A stretch of DNA of 64,000 nt from NCBI GenBank assembly GCA_964035795.1, contig OZ038323.1, forward strand, positions 10,472,291-10,536,290, in the 5' to 3' direction. Shown here one piece after another: positions 46,295 through 56,908 of this stretch (its first letter is position 1; the number at the start of each line of letters is the position of its first letter). The position numbers were made by a program, and so were the translations under genes. The DNA comes from Pterobdella sp. o SKG-2022 (taxonomy: Eukaryota > Annelida > Clitellata > Hirudinida > Piscicolidae). The notes below the pieces were generated by a model. That model was not told the DNA's origin and did no database searches. It saw nothing but the letters and a program-made list of their open reading frames with translations.

Positions 46295-46401
46295 TCTCCA
46301 TTAATGAGTATTCTTTTTAACCAAGTTACTGTAGATTTTTTATTGAATTCAATGATTGTCTCAATGTTTTATTGCAAGTTTAAAAATATTTGTTTGGAGA
46401 A

Positions 46402-46407
46402 AATAAA
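46402..46407 (+). terminator. Poly(A) signal of SMU1
   Basis: AATAAA 108 bp after the SMU1 stop codon, followed by a T-rich and TG-containing stretch (TTTTGTCTCAGTTC). This is the expected layout for mRNA 3'-end formation. Confidence 0.6.
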
Positions 46408-46693
46408 TTTTAATTATTTTGTCTCAGTTCTTTGAAAGTTTGTGAAAAAAATAATATTTCCTTAGGTAAACTATTTTTGAATACTTAATAGGTATATGTA
46501 TTTTTAAAACGAAAGTGTCGTATTCAGAATGGCATGCAGTGGAAGAAGTATACATACAAAACAACCTACATCACTGAAACCTGTGAAGTCTTAAAAAACT
46601 ACATGCTATTATCTTCAAAGTACGAATGTTTTACTCAAATTCTCAGTTTTTTATAGAACCATTGATAAAACCTAATATCATCACCCATATAAC

Positions 46694-46699
46694 TTTATT
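46694..46699 (-). terminator. AATAAA overlapping the receptor stop codon
   Basis: On the minus strand the receptor gene ends GAA-GAA-TAA, and the TAA is part of a perfect AATAAA. If used, it would give an unusually short 3' UTR. It may be coincidence in AT-rich DNA. Confidence 0.25.
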
Positions 46700-49600
46700 C
46701 TTCTGTGCTGCCTATTACGATAGGCCTTCTAGAGTCATACAAGGTGGGTGCTTGCACGATGATGCCAAACGTGCCAACAACACAAGCCGCGGTGAACATC
46801 CATAAAAACAACCGATCCAATACCATGGCTACAAACTGCCAATCTTGCTTAACCTGGCATGGTGCAAAGTTGTGTGGATTAATATGGACTTCTTATCATT
46901 TGGGTCCAAACATAAATCCATTAAAAAAGTTTTCTTTCAATGAAGACGATGTTTGTTTTATTTGATGATAGATTCATTATGTTATAAAGTTATTATTACT
47001 ATGAAAACCTTATTGAACTCTTCTTGCTGCTTCAAATGGTCAGCAATGAAGTTCACCCCAAACACTGCCTGCATCACGTTGTCTGATAATTGGGCATTTG
47101 TTTGATGAGATGATGCCGAAGATGCATGGATCGAAAATTTTAAAATAATGATTTTTTAAGAAATTGAAAGGCTTTGTAATCAACGTTTGGAAACCTCTGT
47201 GATATATTTTACCATAAAATATCTATGGTCGATAAAATGTCCGCCATCACAAATGTTATTTGCGAAATTGATAGTATTCAGACAGCGCTCAGCACATTAC
47301 GTAGCAATGTTTTAGACTTTTTAAAGTCTGAGAAACCCTCGGTTCCCAAAAAAACAGGACGAAAACCGAAGACGACTACATCTTCAACATCTCAATCAGC
47401 AATCCATACTTCCTCGACCACTTTATCTTTATCTTTTTGTTCGACCATTCCATCTCTTTCAATTACTTCTCCTTCTACATTTCCTCCAGCTACCACCTTT
47501 TTCTCAACTAGTTCATCTCCAACCACCTCTTCGACTAGTCCATCTTTAGCCACCTCTTTGACTAGTTCATCTCCTATTACTACTTCATCTTCATCAATCT
47601 CAGCTTCAACAACTTCATCTACAAGCAAGACATCTTTAACCTCTTCACTTTCTGCTTTTACAACCACTTCATCTCTTAGTTCAATTAATAATTTTCCATC
47701 ATTAATTTCCCTAGAATCATTCACACCAACCAATTCAACCACATCTATTCTTACTACTAACTCATCTCAACCTACTTTTGTCAAAAAACAGGCACACCCT
47801 CTCTTATCCATCCACTAAAAAATTTCACACACTCCTCCCCATCCAACATAAAATCCCTTTTATTAAAAGAACCCTACCCATTATTAAATATTCCACCAAA
47901 GTTATCTCAACCACAGGTGAGGCTCTTAGTGAATTGTGCAAAAGATTGGTTTCGTCCATCAACTTTTCACAACAAGCCTTTAAATCTTTTCCTAAGCATG
48001 TTCGAGAGTCTACTGATGTTATTGTCTGGGAAGCTGACTCTGCTGATTCCTCAAGGATGCCAAACTTTTCCTTTCTTCTCTTCCCAACATACGCCTCCAC
48101 GACCCAATTTTTTTGAATCCAACAATCACCGTCTTGGGTCTACCGCCATGGGTTACTAATGAGGAACTTGAAACCTCTTTCCATCTGTTGATCCCAGCGC
48201 TTTCCGTGCCTTTAAGCACAGGCCCATCCCACGAAACACTTCTACTCGTGACTGGCTTATCCAAGTTCCAAGCAATGTTTTACCCATGCTGAACAAGTCC
48301 AAGAATGTACATCTCCTTTTTGGTAGATTCCCATTCCACTCTCGCATCCATCCAACTAGATGTCTGAATTGTCAGACTTATGGTCATAACATATCTAAGT
48401 GCCAAAATCCTAGAGTATGTGAGCACTGCGGCAAAGACCATTCGTCTGACAACTGCCCTAAAACCTCTCCTTCCTTTTGTGTTCCCTGCTTTAAATCAAA
48501 GCGCTCTTGCCATGACCACGTCACAACATCCTCCTCTTGTCCCCTTTATAGACAACAAGTGCGACTCAAGATGGGACGTATGGCTTGGGAATGACGGTCA
48601 GCCTCTCATCCTAAAACTCACAATGTACCTTTGTCTACTAAATTCGCTCTCCTCAATCCTAGGTCTACTTGTAGTAAATCTTCTATTATACTCGATACTA
48701 TCCTTTCTTTTAAACTTGACATTATTGCTTTGACGGAAACTTGGATTCCTGAAAACGCAGACAATGTCACAAAATATGACATTGTGCCTCATGGCTTTCA
48801 TGTCTTGCACTCACACTGACCCATTGGTAAACGAGGTGGAGGTATTTCTGTAATTTCCAGAGACTCCATTAGATTGGATGCCATTAAATCCCCGTCCCAC
48901 TCTTATTTTGAATCATTGACAGCCAAAGTGTCTTTTTCGTCACACTGTTTGTTTCTATCGGTGATCTACCGTCCTCCAAACACCGGCAATTTTATCTGCG
49001 AGCTCACGTCTCATCTTTATTTCCTTTATTCTCTTTCTTCAAATTTTATATTGGCTAGTGATTTCAACACCCCAAATTGTACGTCTCATGACAACCCACT
49101 TAGTGCTCTTTTACGTGAAATCGAGCTGGTCTAGCACATAGACTTCCCCACCCACAGACTTGGTAACATCCTTGACCTCATCATTACTCCAAAACCTGAC
49201 AGTCATCTCATACAAGAAATCGGCAGAGAAACTTTTGACTCCGATCACTATCTTATTTTATGCAGTCTCAACCTCGCTCCTCCTCCCCATCCCTTTCCCA
49301 TTGTAATTTCCCGCTCTTTTGAAAACTTTGATGATGCTGTCTTCAAGAAATATCTCAGACATATCCATAATACACTAACTAACCTTTCTGATGTTCCAGT
49401 TGAAGAGTTTCTTACAACAATGAACAACTCTTTTCAATCACTTATCGACCACCATGCCCCTTTTCGCACCCACATCTTTCGTCCCAGCAGTCACTCCCAT
49501 CACAAGCTATCCACTGACGCCATTGCCGCCAAAAGAAAAAGACGAAAACTTGAGAGAAAAATTTCCTTATCGTTAAGGTCATCCAAGCCTGTTCCAGCCA

Positions 49601-51564
49601 GTCTTCTTGCTGCCCTCAAGGAATCTCGTAAGACTGCTCGCGCTCTCATCTTTAAATCCCGTGCTGATTATTTTAACAACATGCTTGCATCTGTCAAACT
49701 AAACTCGAAAGTTTTTTGGAAAGCTGCCAACTCCATCCTACATAGATCCTTCTCCGCCACGCAATCTTGAATTGATAACTGTGCGCCATAAAAATCTTAA
49801 TAAAAATAATAATAAAACACTCAGGGTGACACTTTGGTCATGAAAATGGTGAAAAGATTTTACTTATTAAAATTTTTGCTCGATTTTGAATGTGTTTTAA
49901 AAAATCACGAAATATTTTGAGTTATTCACGAAAGTCAAGTTTGAAGTAATGAATTAGCTCACCTGGGATTGGTTTTTTACGGGAGTACAAACTTCTCGAC
50001 CCGCTCATCGTCCAGTCACTCTTCGGTTCTGACCCTAGAGCAATTAGTTTAAATTCAATTTTTTACTCACAAAATAAATTTTGACAATAGCACAGACAAA
50101 AAGCTGATGAAATTGCCAATAAAAAATGTTAATGGATTGCTTTTCTGTTTTCTGACCTTTTTGTGAAAAGCTTCTATCAAATGAAGTTTCTTTGCGTAAA
50201 CTTCTAAGAGATCTGATTGGCGAGAGGTCATCCCTTGGTAAGAAATTCGCACTAATAGGAGTAGAAAGTGTGGAATTGTTCATACGCAAGTAAGAATTTG
50301 TCGATGCTAATCCTCTGTGGAGAAGAATTTTATAAACACCGTTGCATGAAAAATTAACTTTAAAGACTATATATAATTGAAGACGATACAATGACATAAA
50401 AACCGGAAGTTGGAAGGGGCAGCATTGAGAGGAAGAAGGTTCTGAGGTCTGTTAGTGAAGTGGTTTTGATTGGGGTTGAAAGACTCCGTGCGTGGCACCT
50501 CCTCCATGTGGCTGCATGCGTCGATGGAAGCATCTCTCACTTCCGTCCTGGGACGGTGCATGAACAACAACTTCGGAAGAACATTCAGAAATAATTCCTG
50601 TATCCATGGTGACATGACGTGTGTAGATGGCGACCGAAAGTGGACGTTGAGAACGAAGACGGTGACGATGATAGAGCACGTGACTAGAACCATAGTGAAG
50701 AGGAGATACTTGCCGATGAGAGGCGTGGCTAAAGAAGTGGGTGGGTTGATCTCCGCAACCAATAAGAGGAAGATGTTGAGAGAGTTGAGAATGGTGATGC
50801 CCATGGTGATCTTCTCACCACTGTTGGCTGGAATGTAAAAAACCAACAACGTCACTGAGCAGATTGCCACGCAAGGTAGGATGAGGTTGACAGTGTGGAA
50901 AAGAGTTTTTCTTCTGATAGTGATGTTGAACTTGATGTCTGGGTAGGGCTCGGAGCAGCACGTGTAAAACTTCTGATATTTTTGGGCTGGCACTGCCAAC
51001 AAGTCCCATTCGGTGCTTTGGTAGTAGTCGCTCAAATCCACTCCTGTCGAGTTCAGTCTCTCAATTCAAAGTTTTCGAAAATATTTATCTCTAAATATCT
51101 TTTTTCTTCCTTTTATTGAAAAAAATATAAATAATTTTCCAAAAAAAAAGCCCAACCAAAAACCATAAAAATAATTCATCTTTCAGGGAACAAACCTTCA
51201 GCCACAGTCTCCAAATCCTTATACTCATCCTTCAAATCCATGTGTTTTATATCGACAGAGAAACCGTCATACGACCAAGAGCCGAACTTCAGAGTGCACA
51301 TTTGCTCATCAAACGGGAAGAACTCTACATCAATGGGACATAGACTCTTGTATATAGCAGGTGGTTTCCACACCACTAAGCCGTCGTGGTGTACTGTGGC
51401 CTTCGTCATCAACTTCACTGTAAAGTTGCCGTCAGCACTGTTGTGAATAAAGAAATCGTGTAGTGAGAGTGATGATAAACTCAACTACCATGTGTTTTAT
51501 TAAAAATTGGGTGATTCATAATGCTTGTAAAAATAATTGTTATTATAGTACTGATGTTATAGAT

Positions 51565-51635
<71 letters not shown>

Positions 51636-53059
51636 ATGCACTTGTATCAAACACTTATTGAACAACATAAAGCTTTCTTGTAAATTTTTGTGTTGGTGTC
51701 TAAAAGTTTTTCTTAATCATGTTAAGGGTTTTATGTCTTAAAAACTCGGATACATGTCGCTAACAACTATAGCAACTATATCACCTGTTATATAGAACGA
51801 TGTCAGGCAACCAAATATCATCTGAGGGAACGTAGAGTCTGTTGACTTGGCCATAGTCTGCAGGCCTCCACGAGAGTTTGCTGTCGTACCAGGACTGGCG
51901 GTGCGTAGTGAGGTGTGAGAGGATCATTGGTTTTGTATGGGTGTGTTGTGCGATAGGGTAAGTGATGGTAAGAATTGAATTATTTTTTTTGTTTTTATTC
52001 ACCTAAGCCATGAATAATCATGTTAAATATATAACTTATTAAGGAATTTATACCTGCTCCAACCACACATTTGTAGTCATTATCTGGTTTTTCTCGTCCT
52101 GTAACATTTAATGAGAAAAAAATCATACCATTATTATGACTTTTTGCGTTTTTATTTTCTATTATTTGTATTTTTCTTGTTTCACATCGGTTTTAAAGCT
52201 ACGGTAACAAAAATTTCAATCAAAAGATTCAATATTTTAACTGTAGCAGCAGAATTTTAAAAAAATTACTTTCAAGTAAAAAAGACGCAACATCATTATC
52301 TGCTGCATGCACCACTGCACACAAAACCCGGTAAACGTTTGATTAAGTTTAAAATTGAAATCACTGGAAAAAATTTTAAATACCTATGAAATATTAACAA
52401 TAAATTGCCACTCTATAGTACGGGTTGTTAGTAATAAGAGATTTGTTTGTATAAAAACCGTAATAACTAGAAGTTTACTGAAAGAATCTCACTGATAGAA
52501 ACCCACAAACACGAAAAAATTTAATCATACAAACACATGGATACGGCAACATACATAGATATAAGCAAAAAAATACTGCAAGGTTTAACCACACAGAGCA
52601 ACATACCCATAAATTGATACAAACAAACGTGTATTAATCTATTTACGCTCATACAAAACTACGAGCTTTGCTCCAAAACATACATGTCCACAAACACTCA
52701 CACAAAAAACCACACGGAAGCACATAAAAAAGAAATCAAAAAGACAAACTCACAGATACAAACAAAAAAAGCCACACACACAAACAAAATCACAAAAACA
52801 CAAACAAACACGCTTACAGACACAATAAAACAAGCGTACTCACCACGTCGATAATCTGGGTCAAGCGAAGGCGCAGTTTGACGACGAGGGTGTCTGAGGT
52901 GTTGGAGACAGGTCTCAGTAGCTTGTTGTACGTGCCCTTCCTCAGCTTCTCGTCATATAGTCTTTTTGCGTCGTTGCTGCCACTGGTCGTGTTCATGATT
53001 GAGCACAAGAGTAGGAAGTGAAGGGTTTGTTTGAGTGTTGTTTGTTGTTGTGAAGGCAT
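46695..53059 (-). CDS. Nicotinic acetylcholine receptor alpha-type subunit
   Basis: Nine exons (minus), phases matching: 52844-53059, 52054-52098, 51785-51894, 51196-51437, 50404-51043, 50157-50314, 49963-50034, 47009-47082 and 46695-46853; 571 codons plus stop. Cys157 and Cys171 bound the Cys-loop ([15 protein letters not shown]). Ligand-site landmarks are present: [22 protein letters not shown] and the vicinal Cys233-Cys234 in [11 protein letters not shown], which marks an alpha subunit. Four membrane spans are visible: M1 (about 254-275), M2 after GEK (283-302), M3, and M4 in the last exon ([13 protein letters not shown]). The Glu before the M2 Lys predicts cation selectivity. The M2 9' residue is Asn291 instead of Leu. 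The donor of exon 5 (CCG-GTTTTT) is weak and exons 6-7 (cytoplasmic loop) rest on splice signals and phase alone. Intron 7 (49962 to 47083) contains a retrotransposon. The N-terminal signal segment (LHFLLLCS) is short. Confidence 0.92.
47225..48594 (+). pseudogene. Retrotransposon ORF1 (gag-like), broken
   Basis: It starts [16 protein letters not shown] and passes through about 130 residues of Ser/Thr-rich sequence. The frame then changes near 47800, 48115 and 48290 with in-frame stops. The last part has CCHC-type zinc knuckles ([14 protein letters not shown] and [13 protein letters not shown]) and a further CVPC cluster, typical of ORF1 nucleic-acid-binding proteins of non-LTR elements. Confidence 0.8.
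48597..49770 (+). pseudogene. Retrotransposon endonuclease, broken and cut short
   Basis: Endonuclease/exonuclease/phosphatase-type motifs are legible: LNPRS near the start, [28 protein letters not shown] and [10 protein letters not shown]. Stops occur at about 48819 and 49132, and the former fits a CGA-to-TGA change. The sequence continues through the Lys/Arg-rich linker that normally precedes RT ([27 protein letters not shown]) and stops at 49770, where the RT should begin. Confidence 0.82.
51569..51635. repeat. (AAT)n microsatellite
   Basis: About 22 clean AAT units in intron 3 of the nicotinic receptor gene. Confidence 0.95.
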
Positions 53060-53668
53060 TTTTTTCTGTTGTTTTTTGTTGGGGGAAATTTACAGATATT
53101 TGGGGGTTGTTTGCATTGTTAGAAAGCCATTTAATGTTTCAATATTGAAAAATTTAGTTGAACACGTGTTATGATGGTTGGTAAGATGATGTTTTGAAAG
53201 TGGATTCAAATCCTGAAATCCCAACTGCCCACTCATTAACATAAATGGTCATCATGCACTTAAAAAACAAATTTTATAGAAAATTTTTATGAAAATTAAT
53301 TTATTGATAATTTAATTTTTGAAATAATTTTTCAGTTTTTTTTAATAATTTAATTTTTAAAAATTTTTACCTGTATTACATCTCGCATGTAGATTAACTT
53401 TTGTCATTTTAATTTCAATATTGCAAAACTCGAGAAGTTCGATATTTCAAAATGAAATTTGTTAATTTAAAAACTCAATTTACAAAAAAAATTTAACTCA
53501 AGTTTTTAAACTCATTCTTATACGAAAAAAACCTAATCAACAAAAAACCTATAAAAAAAACAAAAAATAAAAAAGCCATTTTTTAACCCACCGTACAATA
53601 AATACAAACTCCGAACAAAATACTTCTTCAAATTCGATACATAAAAACATTAAACATTTACAACAGAA
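53060..53668. promoter_or_regulatory. Shared upstream region of receptor gene and PDZD11
   Basis: The receptor gene starts leftward at 53059 and PDZD11 rightward at 53669, so 609 bp must hold both 5' UTRs and probably both core promoters. It is AT-rich. I saw no convincing TATA or initiator placement, and further non-coding first exons cannot be excluded. Confidence 0.4.
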
Positions 53669-55288
53669 ATGTACGACCTTCCTCCTCCTTATGAGCACCC
53701 TCCTCCATGGATACCATACCAACAGGTTGGTTTGTCATGTTTTATTATAGTCTTTTATTGAAAATTTCTCTTTTATATTGTATTATAGATTTTTATCAGC
53801 ATTTTGTGCTTTTTTATACTGTAGTTTCTTACTGACAGGTTGTGATTTTACCTTCAAATTTTTCATCTATATTATATAAAAGTTTCATGTCAATGGCTCA
53901 TGTTGCTAAATTTATCAACAATTCTGTATTAAAATTTCTTATCAACACTTTAATTCATCGCGATCTTCCCCACCATCACAACCCTATACCCACCCATTTC
54001 ATGACCATCACAACCTCACACCACCACCCCAGAGAGCCAACAACCCCCTATATGACAATAATATTCAATGTTTCTTGCCAAGAAAAGTGTGTCTGAAGAG
54101 AAACCAGATTACTGATACTGTTAATATATTATTATTTTTATTATTATATTATTTTTTTTTAATATTTAGGTTATTTATTATTATTGTATGATTTTTAAAG
54201 CAATCAAACTTTACAAACATCAATTGAGGATTCACACATTTGTTTAAATGAAAAGCCATAATTTTCGATAAGTATAGCCTTATCATAAAACATTACCCTA
54301 ATTGATGTTTTAAAATATAATTGTATGATTTTTATTATTAGCTATGTATTTATTATTATTGTTACTTTTATTAGTTAGGCTTCAACGTCAGAGGGGGAGA
54401 AGAGAAGATGCCTGGTATGTACGTCACTGCTGTAAGTCTCTTTAAAAATAAAAATAATATAAATAATAACAAAAAAAATAGTTTTGTTATTTTTTTAATT
54501 GCCCAAAGGTGAGCCCCAACTCTGAGGCAGCAAGGCTGGGAGTGAAGGAAGGAGATCAAGTTAGCTCATTGTTATTATTATTTATTATAATTATTTTTCC
54601 AAATTCCCCTCAGTTGCTTGTCTTGACGCTATATAAACAATAATAATTATTATTATAAATTAGTATTCAGATACATTTTGTAACGAAAAACATCAATTAG
54701 GAGGAATTTTTATACATTTATTGAGAATCAAAAGCTTTAATTTTCAATAATATTACCTTTCTAGATATGATTATTTATCAAAAAAAATTCTCCAATTTAT
54801 TATATGTAGTATTATTGATGATTATTATGTTGGTCCATTATAAAATACTACTAAAATTATATTATGTTTGTGCAGATCATGAGTGTAAACGGAGTGAATT
54901 TTGAGAACATTGAACATACTGAAGTAAATCTAATTTATATTTATCTAAACATCATCTATATTTTACTAATACCAAGCTTATACTACGTTACAATATAGGT
55001 ATTTGCTAATGGTATTTGTGTATTCACTAATGGTATTTGGGTATTTAAATATTGTGATATTAATTTAAAGGCTGTGAGTGTATTGAAGAGCAGTTTGCAA
55101 GTTGACATGTATCTGAGGTTTTTTCCTTACCGTGAGTCTCTTATTTTTGTTGTAAAACTGATACTTTGAAGATTAACAGAAATTTGGGAGTGTTCTTCTT
55201 CTATATTAATTTTTTTTTAGAAAATGCTTCGTTGAAAATAACAGACATTTTTTCTGCAGTATACAGGAAGGCGACAAGACTTCAATGA
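53669..55288 (+). CDS. PDZD11: PDZD11 orthologue, single-PDZ scaffold protein
   Basis: Seven small exons with matching phases: 53669-53725, 54033-54119, 54375-54431, 54509-54559, 54876-54923, 55071-55131 and 55260-55288; 129 codons plus stop (human PDZD11 is 140). The N-terminus reads YEHPPPWIPYQQ, matching the family's proline-rich start, followed by FLPRKVCLKR. The PDZ domain covers about residues 37-118, with the carboxylate-binding loop LGFNVRGG, VSPNSEAARLGVKEGDQ, IMSVNGVNFENIEHTE and AVSVLK...LRFFPY. In mammals PDZD11 is a cytoplasmic adaptor that binds C-termini of membrane transporters and works with PLEKHA7 at junctions. The last exon has an alternative 3' splice site at 55220-55221 that keeps frame and would add 13 residues; the short form matches family length better. 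No single exon is long enough to stand out as an open frame. Confidence 0.9.
54616..54660 (+). mobile_element. Retroposon tail remnant
   Basis: GACGCTATATAAACAATAAT followed by AAT/ATT units, in intron 4 of PDZD11. It matches the CGCTATATAAA core and AAT tail of the other remnants. Confidence 0.4.
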
Positions 55289-56908
55289 GAATCTTTCGAT
55301 TTTCTTCGTTAAGAAATCTAGTTTAAATATTTTCTTGTTGTATAATATTATAAGTTTCAGCCTGCTTTCTTCTTATTTATCGCCCATCTTGATAGTGTTA
55401 CCTGATAATTAAATAAACATGGAATTGTCTTGAAAAAGATTCGGAAGCTTTTAAAAAATTCCCGAAAGATATATTTGGAGTTACGAATGCACCCATTTTG
55501 ATTATTTGTTTATATGCAAAGTTTGAACTGCCAATAAAAAAATGATACAAAGCTATTATAGACAATTCTTCAATAAACTCAACGAGGCTTGTGTTTCATA
55601 TGTTATAATTGGTCAGCTGGATGCTTCTTTAAGAAATGTGAAGTTACGTTTGTTTATTGTACAAATGCACACAAATCCACTGCGAGAATCTCACAGTGGA
55701 ATTGAAATTGAAAAAGAGGCAATATTATAACAGTAAAATCAATAACTAACAGACTCAACCATCTATATAATAGTATATATATATATATATATATAATAAC
55801 GCATATATGCGCAGAAGGAAACATGATAAGAGTCTCAACAAAAGATGGATAACAAATGCAGTAACTTCAATGAAATGAACCACGACCATCTGAACAAGAT
55901 CACCTCGTTCACAAGCTCCCAAACAACTTGGTAAATGAACTCCATACGTTTGTTAAGTACAAGAATTTTTTATCAAATATATACTGATTCCTCCGAATAC
56001 AACTAGCTTTTATAACGTCCTATGCACAACTCTTTTCCATAAAAATGACCGATAATAATTTCAAAAGTAATACTAATAATATCAGTAGCAATGATAAAAC
56101 AAGTTGATAACCGCGATGAACTGATAGAATTTTACCACTGTGACCTGTAAACTAGACTACATATGCCACGAAAATGAACTGAAAAGTTTATTCTCATCCT
56201 ATTATCCCTTAATTCACAATCGACATTTTATCAAGAAAATTACACGTGAAAATATATAAAAACAGAAAATTAAAATATAATGAACAATTTCATCACAAAG
56301 ACTACCATAAACACCCCTAAAGACAGCAATTGGACTGCGCCAAAGAGAAACATCACTAATATTAAAATGTAGAAGTTGATTTCAATATGACCGTTATGAC
56401 AATTTGGATAACTCGGTGACCAGAGTCACTGGTGGTTTATGTACACGATGCTGGAGAGGCAAGATGCAAACATACGGTAACAATGAACAATGTATCATCA
56501 ATGATTTGTGGTCGAATGGTTGCTGAGAAGGTAAAACGAATGATGGTCAGAAAGTTCCAACACAACCACAAAACAACACTCAATAACTAGCAACTAAGCA
56601 AAAAGCCCACTTTACAAGTCACCACCAACAACAAAAAGTAGTCAACTAAGTCAACTCATTACTAATAAACAAGCTATATTCACAAATAAAACGCATAATA
56701 AATTATTCATACATAAATCGTACGCCACTTAAAATATGGAAAACAAAAGAAAAAAATAAATAAAATGAAAATCAATTTGAAACAAACAACTAAACCATGT
56801 TTCCTGGTAACAAGATGATGTACGTGTATGAGACGATCGAATGACTAAAAGAATAAATATAACAACCACATTGGTAACTCGAGGAGATGTTAATAAAGCG
56901 ATGATGAA
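55289..56908. other. Intergenic region between converging PDZD11 and ARID1
   Basis: It must contain the 3' UTRs of both genes. No conserved coding sequence was recognised; an open stretch at 55542-55730 has no family resemblance. A short (AT)n run lies at about 55773-55793. Confidence 0.6.

Larger units (their letters stand above)
47225..49815 (+). mobile_element. Decayed non-LTR retrotransposon, RT region missing
   Basis: The order is a Ser/Thr-rich ORF1 with zinc knuckles, an apurinic-type endonuclease, then a direct jump to a 3' tail (ATAAAAATCTTAATAAAAAT) with no reverse transcriptase region. Frameshifts and stops break both coding parts. It is inserted antisense in intron 7 of the receptor gene. 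The tail is shared with the fragment at 7641-7715. The order fits a Jockey/CR1/R1-type element, but the clade cannot be fixed without the RT. Confidence 0.85.

Noticed and set aside
55542..55730. 62-codon open frame downstream of PDZD11
   Set aside because: No family resemblance and no splice link; more likely 3' UTR or intergenic sequence.
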